A DNA stretch of 64,000 nucleotides from Rhexocercosporidium sp. MPI-PUGE-AT-0058 (GCA_020746875.1 JAGTJL010000009.1:2480001-2544000); one strand, 5' to 3'; counted from the stretch's first letter, positions 44,721 to 58,200 are shown. Notes: a model not told the origin generated them from the letters alone. Numbers and translations: made by a program.

Positions 44721-46697
44721 TCAAAGATAGAAGAGAATGTATGATGGGGGCTGCAAACTGTCATGCCAGGCCGATTCAATACCAAGATGAAAAGATGCAT
44801 TGTTGTCTACAGCCATCGCCTCCGACAAGCGAGCCTCTGAAAACCCCCCACATCTATGCCTCGCATCCTCCTTGATCAAATCCGCGCCCTTCTCCGTCAC
44901 GGCATACGTGGTACTCATGATATTGCCACTGACATGATTTGGGAAAACGCTCGCATCCACAACCCTCAAGCCCTTCACACCCTGAACCCGCAACCTATCA
45001 TCCACGACCTCTCCTATACTCGCCGTCCTAATCAAATGGTACTGCGTAGAAATATGCTCCTTGATAACCTCGATCCTCTCCTCCTCACTCTCCAGACTCA
45101 CATTCGGAGCAAGTTGCACTCTCTCCCCGAGCGATTTAGCCAATATTGGATGCCGATTCACTTGATCGAGCCATTTGAGTCCTGCGGAGAGGATTTTTGA
45201 ATCGGTTGGGTTGCGGAGGTATCCGGAATCGATACGAGGCGCTTTACTCGGGTCTGAACTAGTGATATGTACTGTTCCTCTACTGAGGGGATGTTCAAGA
45301 CATATCAGCGGAGTAACTCTCTGTTTCCCTTTCGGTGGTGGTCCAAGAAACTTCGTCTGGTCGCCACCAGCTGTCATGTCCATATTAGCAGGGATCAAGA
45401 AAGTCTGCAGATTAGCAAACTTCGGATCACTGAGTTGATCCACAATGAGCTTCTCCTGCGCAGTCAAAGACCATTCCGCCGAGAACGTGGTCTTGGAAAT
45501 TGGCACCGACAGAGGGGTTGTGCACGATGGCGTCGATGCTGACGACGGATAAGATTTGAGAATCTCCGATTCCGGAAAGCTCGAGGATTTGAGGAGTTTG
45601 GATCACACCTGCACTGAGGATGATTTCGCGATTTGCAGTGGCGCTGTGGACTTGGCCTGAGACGATGAATTCGGCTTCAATTGCTATGGAGAGTGTGATT
45701 AATTCCTACTCCCTGAACTCGGTACTGGTGTGCGACATAACTCTTGGTTCTCCCTGTCCGCTAGTATCTAGGACGATCTTGGAAACCAAAGCTTGGGTCA
45801 ACACCTTCAGATTGGGACGGCTCAAGTTCGGCTTGGGGTATCCGGTTGCAGCGTAACTTCTCGTTCCAACATTTCCTGTTCGGTCGATAGCTCCAAAGCT
45901 TGAGTAGATACCCAGATGGTCACCGCTCCATGCATCCACTAGAGTATTCTTCGTTTTCGATACTTCGTAGCTTGCTTTGATGAAGTCTTCTTCCATGGGC
46001 ATCCGGTAGTCGGTAAAACTGGTGTGAATTAGCCCTAACACTTGGCTTAGCAAACTTTATACTTTTCAATCAGAGGGCCTTAAGTACCATTAGTTCTATG
46101 ATGTTTTTCGGCAGCATTGTGCGGCATAAGCTGAGGGTCTGTTCCTTTGTAGCATCCGAAGGTTTGTCAAGTGTCTGATGCTTCTTGAAATACGGAACAA
46201 GACCTTCCCATCCCCATCCCTTATTCCCGAGAGCCTCCCAGCCATTGCAGTCTTCTTTAGATCCACGGACGTACATCAAGTAGTTGATCCCACTAGAGCC
46301 ACCCAAGAGCTTGCCTCGTGGTATCAAGTAGACTTTGTTTCCTGCTGTTGGCTGGTTCGTTAGCTGTCAGTTTGTGTTTGATTTAAAATCAGAGATTGGA
46401 CTAAATGAGACATACCTAAGGTGTGCCGTTCATCATCCAATCGTATTCCGGCCGACCAGGAAGACTTGGAAATAGAGATGGTGTCAAGACATTTCGGGTC
46501 CTCCATCCTATATTCCCAGCCTTCAGAACCCCAACAGTGACATTGGGATCTTCGGTCAACCGAGCTGTAACACAAAGTCCAGCTGTTCCGCCGCCAATAA
46601 TGATGTAATCGTAAGAATGGTCAACGAACTCTTCATCGCCATAAAGAGCTGTTTTGGAATGGCCATTCGTGTCATTCGTACCGTTTGCAGACGGCAT
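44721..46697 (-). pseudogene. Pseudogene of a GMC oxidoreductase (choline-dehydrogenase-like)
   Basis: From the ATG at 46697 the minus strand reads a GMC flavoprotein: YDYIIIGGGTAGLCVTARL with the FAD-binding Gly-x-Gly-x-x-Gly at about residues 30-45. RPEYDWMMNGTP is then followed directly by a TAG beside a GTATGT 5' splice site near 46420. After that intron comes YLIPRGKLLGGSSGINYLMY, the first GMC signature. A TAA stands near 46087. A 44-nt intron then leads in frame to FTDYRMPMEEDFIKASYEVS. Near 45710 the frame changes before ILSAGVIQTPQILELSGIG (the second GMC signature). Near 45470 VFD of one frame abuts AQEKLIVDQLSDP of another, as if a piece was deleted. The C-terminal domain to 44721 is open (VVDASVFPNHVSGNIMSTTY). 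The two stops and the frame breaks argue against function. Confidence 0.75.
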
Positions 46698-48176
46698 TTT
46701 GTATAAAGTTTGTAGAAATGACCTGGAAAATGGAAAATGGAAATGGAAGTGTGAATAGGAGAAGTTGATATAAGAAGTCTTACGGAAACGGAGGCTTTCG
46801 GCGGATATAATCAAAACTACTATGCCTACCAAGGTACCCCTCCTTGCCGTCCATCCGCCGGCTGCATCATACTTGAGCGTGCTAGCAACATGTCAATAAC
46901 AAAAAACTCCTAAATCCGGAGCTGTCGTGACTATTCCCTCTGCGGAATCTTGATGGCTAGCGAGAGCTAGACAAGAGGTCGAATCATGTAAGATTCCCGA
47001 TGCGGGGTACATGAGAAGTGTTGAAGAAGATCGTGGATGGGGTGAAAGTGTGGGGTAAATCCGGCCCATGCGGCGTAGGACTGAATAACCTATCACAAGA
47101 ACAAATTTCTAAATTCCATATACAATGGGATTATCTGTGATTATGTGTGATTACATGGCAAGCTGTTCGAAGCAAGCAATCAAGTCAGGTATGCATTCTT
47201 GTTGCTGCGTGGACAACTTCCCTAACCGAGGCTCGAGTCAAGTGCAAACTCCCATAACTCAACATAAAATACCTCTTCTCCACTCCCCCAAAATTATCCG
47301 GAATATGAAATGTATCTGACCAGCAACTTCAAAGAGAAGCGTTTGCTTGCGTTTGCTGCTGTAGAGAATGTGTTGGCCCACTCATCTCTTCATACTGTTT
47401 TGTTTCTGTTTGTTCGGAAGCCGGCATAAACGTAGGCTTGGCAAGAACTTGAATCCTTTCATATTTTTAGCCTTACTTGAATCTTTTCGGCATGGAATTG
47501 AATTCTGAAAGATCCTCTCTTCGCTTCCACTCCCATGCTTGATTTCATACTAGATACGCATCTTCAATATAAGGTATCTGATGATTAGGTCGCGGCAGTA
47601 ACCTGCAAGCCCGAGCGGGCTCCCCACACACAAGACGTTGCAACTGGATGCCGTTGCGCTAATAATGCACGACCCCTCCCACCCAGTATCTGGAATTCGT
47701 TTCAGCGTTGCCATGGAGCTGTTGAGTCCACTAGACTTGGACTATGGTTCGAGCTAGTCGTTGAAATGAAGCTTCTGCTCGTTGTAAACTACCAACATGG
47801 CTTCATTGAAGGATGGGAAGTTCTTGCATTCCTTGACCGTTTATGGAGAGAACAAAGAAGAGGAACAAAACATTGGAATCATCACTTCTGGTGGCGAGGA
47901 TCACATGCTTCCCAAGTGTTTGGGTTCATGGCCCCTGTTTGGTGAAGGAGCTAGTTTTGGAATAATTTAGATAAGCAGCTTGAGTTTATTTCGATAACAA
48001 GCTACCTACAGTACCTCATCACTTCATCTTCTGGAACCTACATTCCTCCTTCCTCTGATACTTCAACATTCTCCCCAACCCACACTGCTTTCTTGAAGTC
48101 CTCATCGCTTTTTCTGAGTTCCTATATTACACATTATTAACGGGTCGACGGAACACCCAGGTAACCTCTTTCCAAG
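46698..48176. other. Intergenic region, no gene seen
   Basis: About 1.5 kb between divergent starts. Pyrimidine-rich sequence just before 48177 fits a promoter for the zinc-finger gene. Confidence 0.5.
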
Positions 48177-49005
48177 ATGTACCACTGCGAGCCTTGCGAC
48201 CGTTGGTTCAACGCATACCACGGATACCAGATGCACATCGACAACAGCGCTGCTCATCGAACCTATCAGTACGAATGCGAGGTCTGTGATCGAGAGTTCT
48301 CTAATGAGCACTCCCTTCACCAGCATTGCTCCAGTGCGTCCGGACATCCGTACTGCATTCCGTGCAAGCGTATGTTCATGAACCAGAACAACCTCATGCA
48401 GGTACTGTACCTGCCAGCCCTTTTCAGGGTCTTTGAATGACCCAGACTAGCACCAACACTCCAGACTCCATGTCGGAAGCGGCATCCAATGCCCATTCTG
48501 CAAGAATAGCTTCGCAACCGCGTCCGGTGTTACCGTAAGTCTTCATTGCCCCCTGCGATATATTCGGGCCTGATCACTGCCACAGATACACCTAGAGTCT
48601 GGTACATGCTCCAACTCCAACCTAGACCGACACAAGATCAACCACATGGTTCAGCGCATGGACAGGAACAATGTCATCACTCGCCCCATGCTAACTATGC
48701 CCGGTCACAACAATGTCGAAACCATTGCAACTGAGCGAGCATGGAATGGTCAGGCATTTGAGTGCTACCTATGTCCCCGAGAATTCGCAAGCCTCCGAGC
48801 CCTCAATTCGCACATGAGTAGCCCTGTTCATGAGCAGAGCATGTATCGATGCCCTGGTAGAGGATGTGGTAGGACCTACAAGTTGCTGAGCGGGCTCATC
48901 CAGCATGTCGAGAGTGAGAGCTGTGGTCTCATGCGCTTCACTCAAGTCCAGCAACAAGCTAGAAATGGTGTTGAGAGCTTTGTTGGTAGAATGATCACTA
49001 ACTAG
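48177..49005 (+). CDS. C2H2 zinc-finger protein
   Basis: Three exons, 48177-48401, 48451-48534 and 48586-49005, with 49- and 51-nt introns in phase 0, give 242 residues. C2H2-type fingers fill most of the protein: YHCEPCDRWFNAYHGYQMHI, YECEVCDREFSNEHSLHQHC, YCIPCKRMFMNQNNLMQHQH (formed across the first intron), IQCPFCKNSFATASGV, FECYLCPREFASLRALNSHM, and YRCPGRGCGRTYKLLSGLIQ. That the intron boundaries rebuild complete fingers supports the splicing model. There is no other domain. Such proteins are likely nucleic-acid-binding, but whether DNA or RNA is bound cannot be told. It is similar to many unnamed fungal multi-finger proteins. Confidence 0.85.
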
Positions 49006-49979
49006 GCCGGTACTTAGAGTTTTGGTTTTGGTTTTGCTGGAGTTTCTGCTTTGTTAGGGCAGCTTAGCGTTGTATTTCTGCGTTTGTTCTGCGGCTCAAC
49101 CTGGGCCCTTCGATGGAATAACCTAGGCCATGGAACCTCACGATAGTGTCTTGACGACGTCAGGCAGTTCTGCGTCTTGAAAACCCGTAGTTTGAGTCTA
49201 TTCTTGAATACAAGTTGTCTAAAACACGGGTTTTGAACAAAGTTAGTTTAGGCACGCGATTTGATTTCTGGCTCGTCGTAATTTCTTGGGGTTCTGTAGT
49301 GAGATAGATCTATTCAGTCTCTAGGCAGGTCAGCTACGTCGGATAACTTCCAGTACAACACCAACCTAGGTGAAGACAACCATATCCATATTAGTCACGT
49401 CTTCTCAAAAATCAATTATCGAATCACTTAAAGAGCGGGTGAAATATGTCATAAGTTGCAAGTGCAAATAGTTCAGCCAATAACAATGTGAAGGGCTTCG
49501 CATAGAGCCGTTTACACAACTTGAAGCACCGCTCTGTCAAAGGCACTCGCTTAAATAGGTCTGGTAAAAGCGGGATCTCAATACTGTAGCGCTCGCCCGC
49601 AAGAACTAGGATAAACGGAACAAACAACGAACTCAAATCGTTGGTCTATCTGGGGCTCTACTATATCATTTGAGAAGCCGCCAGAATGACGTGCTTATAT
49701 CTGTCAAGTACCATAATATACACATGTCCACAAACATATAATATAGTCTAGGCTCAAGCGTGCAAGATCCTTAGAATCCAGAAACAAAATCAATAAATTT
49801 CCCAAATTTCCCAAAACGGCGCCAAAACCAATGCTATTCGACTACCCTAAGATTTTCAATCCCGAAGTCAATCTAATAATAATCTGTCCTAACTATCACT
49901 AGCCAACTCGCCCTACAGGCAGAAAGTCCACCTCTTCTGTGCCGCCGCAGGAATCATAATTAGAAGCTGCGAACAAGCA
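49006..49979. other. Intergenic region, no clear gene
   Basis: A 70-codon minus-strand stretch at 49424-49636 (EIPLLPDLFKRVPLTERCF) has some protein character but no ATG and no supporting splice sites; it may be a relic. Confidence 0.4.
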
Positions 49980-50540
49980 CCCGTACCTCATCGTCCAACC
50001 TTAGGTAGACCAGAGATCACGAATCGACGTATCCCTATCCTATCAATCGGCAAAGATATCTTCGCCGACAGCAGTCTCATCATAGATGTCTTGTAAGGCA
50101 CGTACGGGGGGCTCTCAATTGACCCTGGTACCAAATCTTTCGAGGTCTTCGGAGACTCTCTCTTCCAAGTTTGCATTGAAAATTACTCCGCCTGCCTTTT
50201 GAGAACCCTCCTTTGTAAATGAGGAAGGACATTTTTCGTAAGTTTAACCTATCTCACCACCCTAGATTCCTTGTAGATGTTCGTGCTGACTCGTATAGCT
50301 ATCTTGGGTGACCAAAGGTATGCCTCTTTCCGCCCGAGTGCTCTGGCTGAATTGAAGGCTTCACTCGATATCATAGAAAGAGAATTCCTCGGCCGTGGAA
50401 CAACTATGATAAACGGAGATAATATCACTTCGAGCGATGTCATGGTCGCATGGGTTGTTGAGCGGATCGTGAATGCTTTTGATATTAGAAAAGAAGCTGG
50501 ATTTGAAGCGAAAGATTTTCTTGGAGTTTATGCTTGGTGT
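49980..50540 (+). pseudogene. Pseudogene of a glutathione-S-transferase-like protein
   Basis: From about 49986 the plus strand reads RPEITNRRIPILSIGKDIFA and DSSLIIDVL, resembling the thioredoxin-like N-terminal domain of a fungal GST-like family. It then meets a TAA at 50094-50096 where a helix should continue, and a TGA near 50217. After a break, helical sequence resumes near 50300 with FRPSALAELKASLDIIEREF and NITSSDVMVAWVVERIVNAF, like the C-terminal all-helical GST domain. Stops and lost sequence between the halves mark it as dead. The family call rests on pattern memory. Confidence 0.5.
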
Positions 50541-52430
50541 ATTGATTTTTCCTTCTTTCGACTCTTACGAATCACTAATGGAATCCTTTTAGGCTTGAGA
50601 ATTGCCGAGTAAGCAGGCAGAGATGGTTTCGGATGATAACGCAGTGGATGAAATCGCATGAGGAGATTATGCAGTGAAAGAAAGTGATGCGCTTGCGACT
50701 GGTTCTTTGGAGGTCCCAGTTGGACAGAATGCTTCGGTTGAGACAACCGAGTAAGTCTTCTTCGATCACAATCGGAAGTAAGTGCTAACAAAGATGTACT
50801 TCTGACTCCCATGACACGTCACACGAATTTATTTCAAGTTGCAGCATCCCTACAACTAGTAGACCTAATTAGAAACCAATCACGTAGAAGAAATTGAAAT
50901 GAACGAATGACTTCGTAACATGAAATACTTTATCATTAAGTATTCTTTTGTGAAGATCGGAAGATAGCACCTAATCCAGTGAAGTGTTGTTCAAGCACGC
51001 AAGACACATCAGCACCCGAAGCTTATACCCACTCTTGAATCTTAGAAATAGCATGAGTTCTTCGTTATATTATCCTCCGCTGACCAGTGGTCCCTCTCGC
51101 TATGCTCAAACATGTGGTGTTGACCGACTGAACACAATCTTGAAGCGCCAGGTTGGCGATGACGGCCTGACGTGTACAGTGTACAATACCTGCGTCATGT
51201 CAGGACATACATTGAAAATGGTTAGGTAACACCGACCAGCTACAGGTTTTATGAGTCATCTCTCACTGCCGTCCCCAAAATTATAGCTGCATATTGATCG
51301 AGTAGATGCATCGAAGGTTTGAGCAACATCCTTATCGTCCGTAGCCTGAAGTATTTTCAGCACACACTGTAGCATCTAAAGTCCAACAACTAATATGAGC
51401 TTTGATTGGCAACATACTAGGATCAATAGGCTGTGGGTCTGGATTAGGTTCGGGATCGGATGCCCGCTGCAAGCTTGAGCAAAGCAACCTCGTGTACGGC
51501 TTGGCTTTCATGGTGATGACACAACCCAAATTCGGGCTTTTTGTAGATAGTAGCATGTTAGAGTCTTCTGATTCCCTTAGTATTGGTGAAGAGGGATCGG
51601 TGAGTTGATGCAGGTCACGGTAAAACAAAAGCTCTCCAACAACGGACGGTCGCAGACATCATCGTGAGACTTTATACTCATCCCCTGTGCTGATGGAGTC
51701 GCAACGTCCCCAACGCATTTGCGTCAACAGTTCCTTTCTGCTACTCTGGAACGTCTGGATCGCAAAATCGTTCGAGCGACCGCAGCGTTGCTCCATACTT
51801 GATGCAAATGCAGACCAGACCTCTCTTTAGCTATTAAAGCATCTCCAGGAAATCCAACGTTTAAAATTCGTCTCAAGACTTGCTGACAATCTCCGGAAAA
51901 CAAGTACCATACGGATGTCGAATATAAAAGAATAAACGATTTGATGTAACCAAATTATGTTTTGTACAGACATAATCACCCTCCCTATTCCGTCACAAGA
52001 TAATCAAAAGGCTGTCATTTGGATACAAGGGTCTGTGTGGTGGGCAGACTTCCTTCCCGGGCGCGATTTTGCGACTCGACGCACATGCGTACATTTGAAT
52101 TTTAATGAGTTGCCTTTGTCGTCTCGTGATGTGGTAGGTGAGTCGACGCGCTATTTCAAGCCATATATGCAACCTCATCGTTGGCTGTTCTGCCAGTGGC
52201 CAATTCTCATGCACGTTAACCACGCAAATGCGCAACTTCATCCACGCAATTGCGTATTCTCGCATTCGCGACGACATGTAGTTCTCATCACTTTTTAGCA
52301 TGTCTTTTGCGAAAGATTGCTCAGTTGCAGAAAAGAAAGGGAAGTCGCCACAAATTGTACTGTTTTCCAAGAGCCCATGGATTAGCAGTAACTCAGTCAA
52401 CATCGCGAACCACACCGAGATCCTCTCGGA
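50541..52430. other. Intergenic region, no gene seen
   Basis: Only short frames without convincing protein character. The last few hundred bases are upstream sequence of the five-exon gene at 52431. Confidence 0.45.
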
Positions 52431-54934
52431 ATGGACCAAGTATCTCTTCATCATGACTTTGGGAGATGTCGAGATGACGCTGTATCCAAAATAGCATCTC
52501 TTCCCTTTGATGGCAGTTCTGGCCCCTACAGACATCAATATACACTCGAGGACATTCGTCAAAACCAAGAGGACCTGGCATCCAACCCCAACACACCTTC
52601 CATGACAAGAGCATCTTCAAGATCAACTTCATCGTCTGCGACATTTTGTGAGTCGTGCAGACAATGGGGCTCACAGTGTGGATGTCAGAGCCAGAGCGAT
52701 ACGGAGAGCATTCAGTTTCATTCATCAGATGTGGAGTGAGTGGCCATTCGCCGAATGTCGGAGTCATATGCTTATTGTCACGTCAAAGCTATTCCAAGTC
52801 ACCCATCAATTCTGCTGTGGGACTGGTTCCCCGCAAAAAAGACAAACATCGATTTCAGAGGACAAGTTTGAGAGATGTAGTTGAGAACTCAGCACTGAAT
52901 ACAGGACCGAGAGGTCCCAGTTTGGGCCTATCACCGCCACTCACAATGTAACCGACTTTCTAATCTGAGCCTTTTATTTTACTGATTGAGAATTTCGCAG
53001 TTGCCGAGATGTGACGCCTTCTGAAAACGGGTCTTCAATGGAACGGACAAGGAGCCTGCTATCCAACGTTACCACCGGAGCTAATTTGGTACAACTCTCA
53101 GAAACCGTGATCCATGAGTCTCCGGAAGTCGAGAACAGTGATTCTGAATTGAGCGACGACCCGAATGAAGACAATGATAGTGACGATTCTGCAAATGAAG
53201 ACAATGACTGGAGTGGCCAAGACGATAGCCTGGAAGCCATTGTCTTCGAAGTCCTGGGAGGAGATTTAGACTTCGCAGCTCGCTTAATTCCTTTCTTGCA
53301 CAAATCTTGCTACTTGGATCTGACTGCCGATGTGAGGCAAAAGGTGGCACCATGGTGCAATGATCTCACGAAATGCACCCCTAGTGGCGAAGACACAAGC
53401 ACCGGGCAGACTCCCCCGTCCACTGCGCAATCTAACGGCGCACCTAGCAGTTCTCGAAAGAGACAGCGACGATATGGATCAACGAGTCAGAACAGGAAGG
53501 CCGAAGACCAGGCAGAGGAGGAAGATGATGACGAGGAGGAGGAGAACAATGGTTCGAAAGGTATGGGCGACCCCAGCAGTGGTAGCAATCTGCGACAAGT
53601 TCCTCGTCTTGCCTGTCCATTCCACAAATTCAACCCGTCAAAGTATTGTATCCAGCATGGATCTACCGAGAATTCGAAGCGAACCAGCTATCGATCTTGC
53701 TCGGGGCCTGGCTTCAAGAATATACAACGCCTCAAGTAAGATATGGATGCAGCGAACCTCGTAGCTTTCTAATTCATGACAGGGAACATCTCAAAAGAAC
53801 ACATTATCCAGTCCAATGTAACAGATGCTGGCAAATTTTTCCGGGCTCAGATCGAGCTCTTAGTGTTCTAGCTCTTGAAAGCCACCGACAACTCCCGGAT
53901 TTCTGTACTTTGAGGGAGCCCAAGCTGAAAGAGGGAATCAGTGATGCTCAATGGGCTAAACTTGATAAGAAAAAGAGCGTGAGAAAGGATCAAGCAACTC
54001 ACCGAGTTGAAAAATACTGGGAAATATGGGACATCTTGTTTCCCGGGGTTCCACGGCCATCTAATCCATGTAAGTTCTTCACAGCCCGATGGACAATAGA
54101 CGATATAGATCGTAAGAGTTGACATACGAAGGGTACGATGAAAGAATAACCAATGGACCCATTGCTGCTGTCACCGGAGATGACTCCCGCTTTGCTTTTT
54201 CTTTCGACTTCATGTTGAGGCAGAAAGTCAAGGACCACTACATACGTTTCCCGCCCGGGATGGAGGACGAGATGACCGAGAAAGTGACAAGCCTCGCACA
54301 ACAAGCTTTCTCCATTTTCACAGGCCTCCATGCGATGGGGTTATCATCCAATTCCAGCTCGAGTAGAAGTTTGCAACAGACTTCTCTTGGCAGTTCGTAT
54401 GAATTAGTGAACCCAAGATCAATAGAAGGGCGCCATTCCTCTTCTGCTTCATTGTCATCCACAGCAAGAAGTCAAGCATATTCAGCTGACATGCAAACCT
54501 CACAAACACCCAACTCAATGGTTCCTAATCGCCGAGATCGTAGGAATACTATGCCACCTCCTCCACCGTACTTGAACATGCAGCAGCAGATGACTCCACA
54601 TAACTTCATGGAAAGCACGATCAGCGTCGGAATGCAGAGTCAACATTCGGCCCACCAATCCTTCCCTGTCAGCATGTCAAATAACATCGCTGCATTTGGG
54701 ACGGGTCAGTTCCAAGATAACGCTTTGAGCTCGAACTCTGACGAGTGGTATGGTGTTGATTTTGACGGTCCACCTGCTAACTTCAACGGGAACCAAACGG
54801 CAGCGGGCTTTGTCTCTCTCTCTGGCGGACAGATCAACCAAGCAATGATCACACCCAATGATGCGCAGACTATGCCTCGCTGGCAGCGGATGTCAGGATC
54901 AAGACGTCCACAATTCGAAGGCCAACCACAGTGA
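52431..54934 (+). CDS. C2H2-like zinc-binding protein of a fungal family of unknown function
   Basis: Five exons join in frame: 52431-52735, 52789-52947, 53001-53735, 53783-54069 and 54132-54934, giving 762 residues. Introns are 53, 53, 47 and 62 nt, and each removes an in-frame stop. Exon 1 has FCESCRQWGSQCGCQSQSD, a small Cys cluster. Exon 3 is acidic (SDSELSDDPNEDNDSDDS) and then basic. The core spans exons 3-4: LACPFHKFNPSKYC, then SCSGPGFKNIQRLKEHLKRT with HYPVQCNRCWQIFPG, and WEIWDILFPGVPRPSNPWY near the end. I know this arrangement (Cys-Pro-Phe-His/Tyr-Lys, then a C2H2-like finger, then a Trp-Ile-LFP block) from many unnamed filamentous-fungal proteins. The C-terminal 250 residues are Ser/Gln/Asn-rich and disordered. 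A role in transcription or signalling is possible but unproven. The NACHT-ankyrin gene converges on it. Confidence 0.8.
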
Positions 54935-55285
54935 GCTTAGTAATTTTACGGCTTTACGTTTCGCTTCCTTCTTTGCTTTGCATTGCCATTAGTTGGCACG
55001 GCGTAACTGTGCTATGGAAAGCTTGATTGGCTAGTTTGTGTGGAGTGGATAATTTAGCTTCGGCAACCTTCTTTCAGTTTTAGTCAGTTATGTTTCAAGC
55101 ATTTATCTGGGAATGTACTGTTTTGAGCTATTTATAACGAATAATGTACTCCTTGCGGTAGCTGCAGGATTATCAAAAAAACAGTCTCCTCGTTTGAAAA
55201 TTTAACTTTTCGATAAGCGAGAAAGTGATACAAATAGTGTTATTTAATAGTCGACCGCTCGCTTTACAATATTTGTAAACAACCC
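54935..55285. other. Convergent 3' spacer
   Basis: 351 bases between two convergent coding regions; AT-rich, presumably both 3' UTRs and poly(A) sites. Confidence 0.5.
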
Positions 55286-58200
55286 CTATTTCTCACGCTT
55301 AAATATCTCTAAGATCCCAACACTCCCACTCGCCATAGCAACGTCGAGACTACTCCTCTGCTCCGCATCCTCCATCATAGGATCCAAATCCTTCCCCATC
55401 AGATATCTGAACATCCCCACCGCCTTCGCCTCAACACCGTCTTTCTTAACGGGCAAATCCCCTATCTTCGCAATAGCATGTAACAAACCCCTCCCATTCT
55501 GATCACTAACCGTCAAATCCGCACCTTTACTCTCAAACATCTGGAGATTATCCATCGAAAGACCAGAGCCTGATATGAGTTTGAAAAGCGGTGTTTCACC
55601 AACAATGTTGGGTGTGTTAATTGATATCCCGAAGGTGAGGAATTTTCCGAAGAGTGGGGCGGTCAGAGGATTTGGTTTGGAGTAGGAAGATGGCAAGCAG
55701 AATTGGGATGCGAGGTGATGGAGAGCAGTGTTCCCGTCAGTGTCAGCTTCGAGAGGGTCGGCGCCGCTTGCGAGAAGAGGATCGATAGCCCAGAGTTGAC
55801 TGCCCCGAAGAGCGTGATGGAGTGGCGTCGCCCCTTTTGCGTCCTTTTGAACCACGAGAGTGGCTGCTTCTGGATGGGCAAGGAAACGCTTAAGATCGGC
55901 GGGGTGGCTAGCGTGTAGATTCTTGTACCTGGCACTGCTTCGCACCAGGTGATGGAATATGTTTCTCCCTTCGTTGTCAATGGCTGATATATCTGCACCT
56001 TTGGCGAGGAGAAGCTGGGCGGGGCTCGGTTGAGCGACGAGCCATTCCTTGTCGTAATTTTGCGAGTAGTCGTCCGCAGTCGAGCAGGCAGCTAGGAGAT
56101 ATGTCTTGCCTTTGGAATCTCGAACTTCGAGATCCAAGCCTTGAATTTCGAGGAACGGCTCGACGATTCCCCCATTCTCAAAGATATCATGGAGAATTGA
56201 ATCACCCTCTTCATTGAACGTAAGTAAAGGGTTCGCGTTTCCTTTCAGTAATTCCTGGATGATCGGGATCATCTTCTCTTTGTCAGATGATCTATTGAAT
56301 GCGGCGCTTGCAGCGTAGTGAATTGGGTATGACATTTCCGCGACCGTCTTAGAATAGTACAGTTTCTCCCGACGTCTGCGAGCCTTGCGCTAAATTTGGA
56401 GATGTTGAGTCAGCTTTCATTATCACACTTTTCGACATTTTATCGATTGTTTGAAGACGATAGGACACGTCTGAATGATTTTCGAGAAGTGTACTTACGG
56501 ACTCGTTCTCATTCTCATCACTGTCATCTTCTTTTTCGGGGGCGGGGCGAACGTTGTAATCAGATCCCATTTCTCTCAACAGCTTGACAGTGTCAAGATC
56601 AAAAGCAGCAATAGCATCGAAAACAAATGGCTTGCTGCCAGCAGATACATCAGCACCAGCTTTGATCAATTTTTGAATTACAGGGGAGTTTGATCCAGCC
56701 AAGTTGAGGCATGTGACGCCGTTGTTGTCAAGGACATTGGGATCTGCGCCGTGTCGAAGAAGAATTTCTACTGCTAGATCTTTCCTGAAACCTCCTACAG
56801 CGATGAAAAGAGGCGTCTTCCCACTGGTGTCTTTCATATTGGGGTTTGCTCCTTGCTCAAGAAGATATGTCATGGCGTGAGATTGCCACCAGTGTGGTGT
56901 ATGGGCTAAGATGTGTAAAGCAGTTTGTCCGTCACTCTTACTTTGACAGTTTATGTCGTGTAGTGGTAAAGACTTGAGGACCTCTAAGTTCGGGAGAGAT
57001 CTCCCGCAGGCAATATGTAGGAGGTAGCTATCTTAAAAGTAAGCAAGCATTTTCAGAAGGTACATGTTTCGTGGGGAGCGCGAGAAAGTCTCATGTAAGT
57101 TGTGCACTCAGCAACAGGCAATGAAGCGACTGACTGACCTGAGTCTCCCTGGGAGGTTGCTATCTATCTTCTCCGTCTCCATAATCCATTCATCTGTCAC
57201 CAATGCTGTCTCTGATCTGAACTTTTCGAGCAACGATGCGTACCCCCACTTGACAAGCAAGGTGATGCACGACTCCCCGTTCCACTGCGGCCTCAGCATA
57301 TCTGCCCCAAGTCTCTTGAACTCTTCAACGCCACGCTCGTTCTCTGTTTGTAATAGAGTGCGGAAAGTGGTGAGGTTAGATTTCTCAGGCTCGACAATGC
57401 CGTCCAGAAGTTTTACAGAGCTTTGACTTCTGAATGCAACGTACTTCTCGGCAAAAGCTTTCCAAGTTGTGTAATATCGCCAAACGCCTTCGTCGTCCTC
57501 TTCGTCGTCCTCTTCGTCGTCCGAATCATCGCTTGGGTCGTCGGTCTCACTTGACAACATGGACTTGTTTTCGGTCGGTTTCTTGTTGGTGGATATCAGA
57601 TTCTCCAGACTGAGTAGCTCGTCCACCATCACCTCGCAATCCATCTCTATGGCAGTTTCAAGGGGGGTGCGACGACCTGAGTAGCTTTTCCTGATGTCTT
57701 TGGCACCCATGAAAGATACGTCAGCACCATTTTGGATGAGAAGTCTGATGATCTGACGAATGCCAACAGTCTGGCACTCCGAGGTGATATCTGACCCAAG
57801 CTTCAATCCTGTTGAAGAGGTCCCACTTGTGAGATTCACTGGCTGGAACACGTCGTCAAGAGTCACAAATGCAGCTTGTATATATCTTAGGCGATTGAGA
57901 GCAGTCATAGGAGCCTCCCGACGAGCATTTTCTCCTGAAAATTCTGTGCACATATCCAGCGGAGACATTCCTTTGGAATCTCTGAGATTAGGATTGGCAC
58001 GGCCCATGTTCAACAAAACTGCGACGCTCTCAAGGCGGCCAGATCGTACAGCATAATGGAGCGCGGTTCTTCCATCTTTGTCGACGAGATCAATCATTGG
58101 AGAAGGTCCACGTTCTTTTGAGTGAGAGGTATCCACCGTATCGCCCTGCCTTATTGCCAGTTTGTTATACATCTCAACCATCATTCCAACAACATTGCTC

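Noticed and set aside
49424..49636. 70-codon minus-strand frame with some protein character
   Set aside because: No ATG, no supported splice sites and no recognised family; noted only within the intergenic entry.
51993..52568. 191-codon minus-strand frame overlapping the five-exon gene start
   Set aside because: It lies opposite exon 1 of a gene whose five exons join cleanly, and its composition is irregular.
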